From positions 1-10,163 of the forward strand of contig CAKSWQ010000059.1 of assembly GCA_934512105.1 (NCBI GenBank): 10,163 nucleotides of DNA, given 5' to 3'. Source of the DNA: an uncultured Faecalibacterium sp. (GTDB lineage Bacteria > Bacillota > Clostridia > Oscillospirales > Ruminococcaceae). This document shows positions 7,093 through 10,163 of the stretch, piece after piece (the stretch's first letter is position 1; every line of letters starts with the position of its first letter). The notes under the pieces were generated by a model, which saw only the letters and a list, made by a program, of their open reading frames with translations, was not told where the DNA came from and searched no databases. The position numbers and the translations under genes are program-made.

Positions 7093-7443
7093 TCAGGCGT
7101 TCTTCACGGTCTCGACCAGAGCGGCAAAGCTCTGAGGATCGTTGATGGCCATCTCGGACAGCATCTTGCGGTTCAGCTCGATGCCCGCCTTCTTCAGGCC
7201 AGCCATAAAGGTGGAGTAGTTCATGCCCAGAGGACGAACTGCGTTGTTGATGCGGCAGATCCACAGGTTGCGGAACTGACGCTTCTTCATGCGGCGGCCG
7301 GCCAGAGCGTAGTTGCCGCTCTTCATGACCTGCTGCTTGGCCATCTTAAAGTGCTTGCTCTTGCAGCCGTAGAAGCCCTTGGCCAGCTTCAGCATCTTCT
7401 TACGACGTTTGTGAGTCATGGTTGCGCCCTTGATACGTGCCAT
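7093..7443 (-). CDS. rplT: 50S ribosomal protein bL20
   Basis: bL20 binds 23S rRNA early in large-subunit assembly and in Firmicutes also represses its own operon through the infC leader. The 116-aa, highly basic protein starts [21 protein letters not shown] and contains [21 protein letters not shown] and [17 protein letters not shown], matching the family along its length (usual 117-119 aa). The ATG at 7443 is preceded by AAAGGAGAT. It is the last gene of infC-rpmI-rplT: 54 nt separate it from rpmI, and two terminator-like hairpins follow. Confidence 0.98.
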   Translation of the reverse strand: MARIKGATMTHKRRKKMLKLAKGFYGCKSKHFKMAKQQVMKSGNYALAGRRMKKRQFRNLWICRINNAVRPLGMNYSTFMAGLKKAGIELNRKMLSEMAINDPQSFAALVETVKNA

Positions 7444-7497
7444 TTTTTATATCTCCTTTAGTTGTCTCAATAGAATGTGTTTGCCTGCGGCTCGCTC

Positions 7498-7701
7498 TTA
7501 GGCGTAGGGCAGCATGCTCTTGATGGTAGCTGCGTTGGTCTTATCAACGTAGCTGGGCTGACGGTAACCACGGGTCAGCTTGGTGGTCTTCTTGGTCAGG
7601 ATGTGGCTGCGGAATGCGTGACCGCGCTTGATCTTGCCGTTCTTGGTCAGCTTAAAGCGCTTCTTAGCGCCGGAGTGCGTCTTCAGTTTCATCTTAGCCA
7701 T
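7498..7701 (-). CDS. rpmI: 50S ribosomal protein bL35
   Basis: Small basic large-subunit protein of 67 aa. It starts [19 protein letters not shown] and contains [15 protein letters not shown], the diagnostic bL35 pattern; family members are about 64-66 aa. The ATG at 7701 has a very strong TAGGAGG site and lies 18 nt after the infC stop, so it is cotranscribed with infC and rplT. The 54 nt between it and rplT hold only the rplT ribosome binding site. Confidence 0.98.
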   Translation of the reverse strand: MAKMKLKTHSGAKKRFKLTKNGKIKRGHAFRSHILTKKTTKLTRGYRQPSYVDKTNAATIKSMLPYA

Positions 7702-7719
7702 TTTAGTTTCCTCCTAAAA

Positions 7720-8253
7720 TTAGTCCTTATTGGGTTTCGGGATCAGCAGAATGGACATCGTGCGGCCCTCGAGCACGGGCGGCTTATCGGTGGATGCCTG
7801 AGGCAGAGCCTCGGCAAACCGCTTCAGCACGTCTGCGCCCAGAGCACTGTGCGCCATTTCGCGGCCGCGGAAACGGATCGAAACCTTTACCTTGTGTCCG
7901 GCTGCCAGGAACTTGGCAGTCTGGTTGAGCTTGGTGTTGAAGTCGTTGGTGTCAATATTGAGCGAAAGGCGGGTCTCCTTGACCTCGACCACCTTCTGGT
8001 TCTTCTTGGCTTCCTTCTCCTTCTTCTGCTGTTCAAAACGGTATTTGCCGTAGTCCAGCACCTTGCACACAGGCGGCACAGCCTGCGGTGCGATCTTTAC
8101 CAGATCGAGCCCGGCTTCTTCTGCAGCGCGCATGGCCACCTGAATGGACACAACGCCCTTCTGCTCGCCGTCAGCACCGATCAGGCGAACCTCACGATCA
8201 CGGATCTGGCCGTTGATCTCCAGTTCCTTCGACTTTCCAGCGGTAGCGATAAT
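7720..8253 (-). CDS. infC: Translation initiation factor IF-3, non-canonical AUU start
   Basis: IF-3 binds the 30S subunit, prevents premature 50S joining and rejects non-canonical start codons and wrong initiator tRNA. With the proposed ATT start at 8253-8251 the protein is 177 aa, the usual length. The N-terminal domain begins with GKSKELEINGQIRDREVRLIG and the linker is lysine- and glutamate-rich (FEQQKKEKEAKKNQKV). The C-terminal domain has KVKVSIRFRGREMAHSALG and ends SILLIPKPNKD. No ATG, GTG or TTG occurs at a suitable distance from the GGAGG at 8265-8261, whereas ATT is 7 nt away; the following ATC is the only near alternative. The in-frame ATG at 8298 has no ribosome site, sits next to the leader terminator and would add 15 atypical residues. 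AUU-initiated infC genes are known in E. coli and some bacilli and serve autoregulation by IF-3. Confidence 0.93.
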   Translation of the reverse strand: MIATAGKSKELEINGQIRDREVRLIGADGEQKGVVSIQVAMRAAEEAGLDLVKIAPQAVPPVCKVLDYGKYRFEQQKKEKEAKKNQKVVEVKETRLSLNIDTNDFNTKLNQTAKFLAAGHKVKVSIRFRGREMAHSALGADVLKRFAEALPQASTDKPPVLEGRTMSILLIPKPNKD

Positions 8254-8258
8254 GAATG

Positions 8259-8265
8259 CACCTCC
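8259..8265 (-). promoter_or_regulatory. infC ribosome binding site that points to an AUU start
   Basis: GGAGGTG on the minus strand is a near-perfect Shine-Dalgarno. Seven bases (TGCATTC) separate GGAGG from ATT; the next codon, ATC, is 10 nt away. No standard in-frame start codon lies within 20 nt downstream, so this site decides the unusual initiation codon. Confidence 0.8.
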
Positions 8266-8300
8266 AAACAAAATCCATAGTGTTGCAATATTTGGCATAG

Positions 8301-8333
8301 AAAACGCGGCCGCCCATATTCTGGACAGCCGCG
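8301..8333 (-). terminator. Attenuator hairpin in the infC leader
   Basis: On the minus strand CGCGGCTGTCC (8333-8323) pairs with GGGCGGCCGCG (8315-8305) over 11 bp including two G-T pairs, around an AGAATAT loop. TTTTCTAT follows directly. It lies about 50 nt before the infC start, so it can stop transcription before the operon. Its left arm is also complementary over 7 bp to an upstream leader segment at 8419-8425 (GCCGCGC on the minus strand), giving a possible antiterminator. Confidence 0.75.
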
Positions 8334-8455
8334 CGAAATTTCACACAAAGCCGCAGCATTCTCAAAGGAACAAGCTGCTGTTTCGGGTATAGCCCGGGGA
8401 CATTCTCCCGCAAGGCGAGCGCGGCACAGGCCGTAGCTGCTTTCTTTACTCAGCT

Positions 8456-8484
8456 ATTCTACCACGCTTTACCTGCCCTGTCAA
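8456..8484 (-). promoter_or_regulatory. Near-consensus promoter of infC-rpmI-rplT
   Basis: On the minus strand TTGACA (8484-8479), a 17-nt spacer and TAGAAT (8461-8456) form an almost perfect housekeeping-sigma promoter. A TGG just before the -10 adds a TGn extension. The 49 nt upstream (8485-8533) are A/T-rich with runs of T and A and may act as an UP element; I see no gene there. Transcription should start near 8449. Confidence 0.9.
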
Positions 8485-8594
8485 GCACTTTTTATGCGTT
8501 CTTTGGAAAAAATATGACTTTTCATCCAGCGGGACGATTTTGAATGGCCTCCGCTGTGCTCTGGCCATAAATAGCGGAAGAATTATTTATATTT

Positions 8595-8630
8595 TGCGTT
8601 TGTCGCGCTCTGCGGAGCGCTCCAAACGCA
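8595..8630. repeat. Hairpin inside the fold-back element
   Basis: TGCGTTTG pairs with CAAACGCA (8 bp), then a symmetrical TC/TC internal loop, then GCGCTC with GAGCGC (6 bp) around a TGCG tetraloop. No T-run follows on the plus strand beyond TTTT, and A-rich sequence follows on the minus strand. Confidence 0.75.
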
Positions 8631-8673
8631 TTTTCACAGGAAAGGCTACAAAGGAAAACAGGCAGCTTTACCC

Positions 8674-8708
8674 GCAACGCCGCTGTTTCCACAGGAAACA
8701 GGCGTTGC
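8674..8708. repeat. Bulged 15-bp hairpin inside the fold-back element
   Basis: GCAACGC pairs with GCGTTGC and CTGTTTCC with GGAAACAG around an ACA loop; a CG bulge on the left arm separates the two stems. A related CACAGGAAA string recurs at 8635-8643, so parts of this hairpin resemble neighbouring sequence. Confidence 0.75.
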
Positions 8709-8745
8709 AGATGCTGTTTTAATTTACGACCCCTCTGGTGAAAAT

Positions 8746-8781
8746 GGGTTTCAGGAAAGTCCGCAGACTTTCCTGAAACCC
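8746..8781. terminator. Perfect 16-bp hairpin, candidate addA terminator
   Basis: The arms of 8746-8761 and 8766-8781 are perfectly complementary (GGGTTTCAGGAAAGTC on the left) around a CGCA loop. On the minus strand ATTTTCACC follows, a short T-run, so it may end addA transcripts 66 nt after the stop. It is enclosed by a further inverted repeat, GTTTTAATTT at 8715-8724 and AAATTTAAAAC at 8783-8793. Confidence 0.55.
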
Positions 8782-8846
8782 GAAATTTAAAACAATCTTT
8801 CCTCTGAATATGGCCAGAGCGCAAGCGGAGGCCATTTTCAATCGTT

Positions 8847-10163
8847 TTACGCCTCGATCAGCTTGCCCAGTGCAAAGGAGTAGATGCCCTTATAGGTCAC
8901 CTTTTTAGGGGCAAAGCGCTTTTCGATGGCAATGGCGTAAAGGTTCAGCTGGGCGCGGTAGGCGCGCAGAAAGTCGCTCTCGGCCTTGCGGCGGTCGGTC
9001 TTGTAGTCCAGCAGTTCCAGATGATCCGGGTACACCAGCACAAGGTCGGCGATGCCCTGCACCAACACCTGCGCGTCTGCGGCAGCGGGCAGCGCCTCGT
9101 GTCCCTGCGCCGCCAGCACCGCCCCGGCGGGCAGGGCGGTGATAAAGGGCAGCTCCCGCAGCACCTGCTCGGCGGCGCAGATCCTTGCAAAGGCCTCGCT
9201 TTCCACAAAGCGGCGGATGCACACCGCGTCCAGCTTTTCCGCGATCTCCGGGGCGGTCAGCTGCACCGCCACCTGACGGTCCCGCTCTGCCGGGATGGCT
9301 TCGTCCAGCGTGCCCGCAGCCTTGGCCTCGGCCAGCCGGGCAAAGTCCGCGTGCTCCAGAAAGGCGTGCAGCGCCGTGCCCATCTCGGCGGCGGTCAGGC
9401 CGTCCTTGGAAAGGAAGCCCGGGCGCTCCAGCGTGGTCTGCTCGGCCTTGTGCACGATGCTGGTCACGCTGACCTTGGCGGGCACCTGTGCAAGCACTGC
9501 CGCCGGGTACTGCCATGCAAAGTTCTGCCGCAGCTTCTCCACCAGTGCCGGGTCGGTCTCCGGTGCTTCGTCCTGCGTGGCTGTATCCGGTTCCTCGGAC
9601 AGCTGCACGGCATCGTCACACACCTTGATTGCCATCACGCTTTCGGTCTGTACAAACAGCAGCTCCCGGTTGCCGGAAAGCTGCCGCAGCACCCCGCCGT
9701 CCGGGTGCACCAGCAGCGCCGCCCGCAGCCAGTCGGCAAAGCTGTTGGCCTGCTGATGCAGCGTGGCCCCTGCTCCGGCAGCCAGAAAGGCCGCTGCCTT
9801 GGCAAAGGACTTTGCGGTCTTGCCGCTGCTCAAGGGCACGGTGAGGATGAGCTTATCCTGCGCGCGGGTGAGCGCCACATACAAAAGGCGCATCTGCTCG
9901 CTGCGCAGCTCCTTGGCGTGGACAGCGGCCAGCGCGGTGTAGGCAGCGGTCTTGTAAGCGCCCTCGCCGTTCTCCGGCCGCAGCCGCAGCCCCGCGCCGA
10001 AGGTGCGGTGCACCAGCACCGGCTGACGGATATCCGAAGCGTTGAACTTGCGGGCTGTATCCCCCACGAACACCACCGGGAACTGTAAGCCCTTGGAGCG
10101 GTGGATGGTCATGATGGACACGCACCCCGGGTGCACCCCGCTGGGCACGGTGTCCTGTCCGGT
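8847..10163 (-). CDS. addA: AddA helicase-nuclease, C-terminal part (5' end outside window)
   Basis: AddA is the UvrD-like helicase and nuclease subunit of the AddAB complex, which resects double-strand breaks for RecA in Firmicutes. The 438 visible residues are open to the window edge, so the N-terminal helicase domains are missing. Numbering from the first visible residue, helicase motif V is IMTIHRSKGLQFPVVFVGD (17-35) and motif VI MRLLYVALTRAQDKLILT (91-108). The C-terminal PD-(D/E)XK nuclease has H266 in MGTALHAFLEH, D373 in GIADLVLV, D386 and K388 in LLDYKTD and the QLNLY block (405-409). The cysteine set of the AddB iron-sulfur cluster is absent, which fits AddA. The family-like end SFALGKLIEA stops at TAA, one base from the fold-back repeat, so the gene's 3' end is intact. 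addB is presumably upstream, outside the window. Confidence 0.95.
   Translation of the reverse strand, partial: TGQDTVPSGVHPGCVSIMTIHRSKGLQFPVVFVGDTARKFNASDIRQPVLVHRTFGAGLRLRPENGEGAYKTAAYTALAAVHAKELRSEQMRLLYVALTRAQDKLILTVPLSSGKTAKSFAKAAAFLAAGAGATLHQQANSFADWLRAALLVHPDGGVLRQLSGNRELLFVQTESVMAIKVCDDAVQLSEEPDTATQDEAPETDPALVEKLRQNFAWQYPAAVLAQVPAKVSVTSIVHKAEQTTLERPGFLSKDGLTAAEMGTALHAFLEHADFARLAEAKAAGTLDEAIPAERDRQVAVQLTAPEIAEKLDAVCIRRFVESEAFARICAAEQVLRELPFITALPAGAVLAAQGHEALPAAADAQVLVQGIADLVLVYPDHLELLDYKTDRRKAESDFLRAYRAQLNLYAIAIEKRFAPKKVTYKGIYSFALGKLIEA

Larger units (their letters stand above)
8254..8449 (-). promoter_or_regulatory. Structured infC-rpmI-rplT leader, L20-type attenuator candidate
   Basis: About 196 nt of untranslated RNA lie between the predicted transcription start and infC. 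Minus-strand local hairpins include CGGC-CTGT-GCCG, GGGA-GAATG-TCCC and CGGG-CTATA-CCCG. A longer element has GCAGC and GCTGC flanking an internal TTC...GAA pairing. A terminator-like hairpin follows at 8333-8301. The position upstream of infC-rpmI-rplT matches the L20 leader of Firmicutes, where bL20 binding favours termination. That identity is inferred from context and architecture; I could not compare it with the family model. Confidence 0.65.
8534..8845. repeat. Fold-back element of about 312 bp with long imperfect terminal inverted repeats
   Basis: The left end (8534-8569) and the reverse complement of the right end (8809-8845) both start ACGATT and share the 12-base blocks ATGGCCTCCGCT and GCTCTGGCCATA, with only a few mismatches and one indel between. 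Inside are successive hairpins: 8567-8590 (ATAAATA/TATTTAT), 8595-8630, 8674-8708 and 8746-8781. No convincing protein is encoded on either strand. The block fills the addA-infC gap and begins 1 nt beyond the addA stop codon. It resembles a MITE or other non-autonomous repeat, but no clear target-site duplication is visible. A structured RNA or a composite terminator are alternatives. Confidence 0.7.

Noticed and set aside
6911..7264. N-terminal extension of the methyltransferase frame
   Set aside because: It runs through two terminator hairpins and into rplT in another frame. The ATG at 6910 has a Shine-Dalgarno and gives the usual family N-terminus.
8254..8298. infC start at the ATG at 8298
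   Set aside because: It would begin in the tail of the leader terminator with no Shine-Dalgarno and add 15 residues foreign to IF-3.
8198..8413. Possible leader peptide upstream of infC
   Set aside because: The 71-codon frame overlaps the infC coding start in another frame, has no clear ribosome site and contains no run of regulatory codons.
8540..8722. Plus-strand 60-codon frame in the fold-back element
   Set aside because: It starts inside the terminal repeat and crosses hairpins, and there is no Shine-Dalgarno or known domain.
8522..8824. Minus-strand 100-codon frame in the fold-back element
   Set aside because: The codons simply read through the inverted repeats; there is no ribosome site or family resemblance.
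1..10163. CRISPR array, tRNA, rRNA, prophage, transposase, defence or toxin-antitoxin genes
   Set aside because: I found no regularly spaced repeats, cloverleaf-like sequence or proteins of these kinds; the coding content is entirely housekeeping.

Overview
All ten genes in this window lie on the minus strand, so transcription runs from high to low coordinates. Only core housekeeping functions are present. High G+C, strong AGGAGG-type Shine-Dalgarno sites, folate-dependent TrmFO, AddA, PlsX and the dprA-topA-trmFO order point to a G+C-rich clostridial Firmicute. A Faecalibacterium-like Oscillospiraceae is my best guess; this is recognition, not a search result.

Layout in the direction of transcription: (1) 10163-8847, the 3' part of addA (recombination nuclease/helicase), cut by the window edge. 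(2) 8845-8534, a non-coding block of about 312 bp bounded by long imperfect inverted repeats and packed with hairpins, directly after the addA stop. It is the least explained part of the window. (3) 8484-7093, a near-consensus promoter, a structured leader of about 200 nt with an internal terminator-like hairpin, then infC-rpmI-rplT (IF3, bL35, bL20). infC appears to start at AUU. (4) 7092-6911, two successive intrinsic-terminator-like hairpins. (5) 6910-5004, a SpoU/TrmH-family RNA 2'-O-methyltransferase translationally coupled to dprA through a GTGA overlap. (6) 4963-1, an extended -10 promoter followed by topA-trmFO-plsX-rnc with gaps of 12, 29 and 18 nt, which looks like one operon. rnc leaves the window before its end.

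The genes fall into functional blocks: translation initiation and ribosome assembly (infC-rpmI-rplT, then an RNA methyltransferase), DNA handling (addA, dprA, topA), tRNA modification (trmFO), phospholipid synthesis (plsX) and RNA processing (rnc). The infC leader fits the L20-type autoregulated attenuator of Firmicutes. No phage, defence, CRISPR, toxin-antitoxin or transposase gene is visible. The candidates for novelty are the fold-back element at 8534-8845, the infC leader and start codon, the double terminator ahead of the methyltransferase-dprA pair, and a hydrophilic insertion beside a catalytic cysteine of TrmFO.
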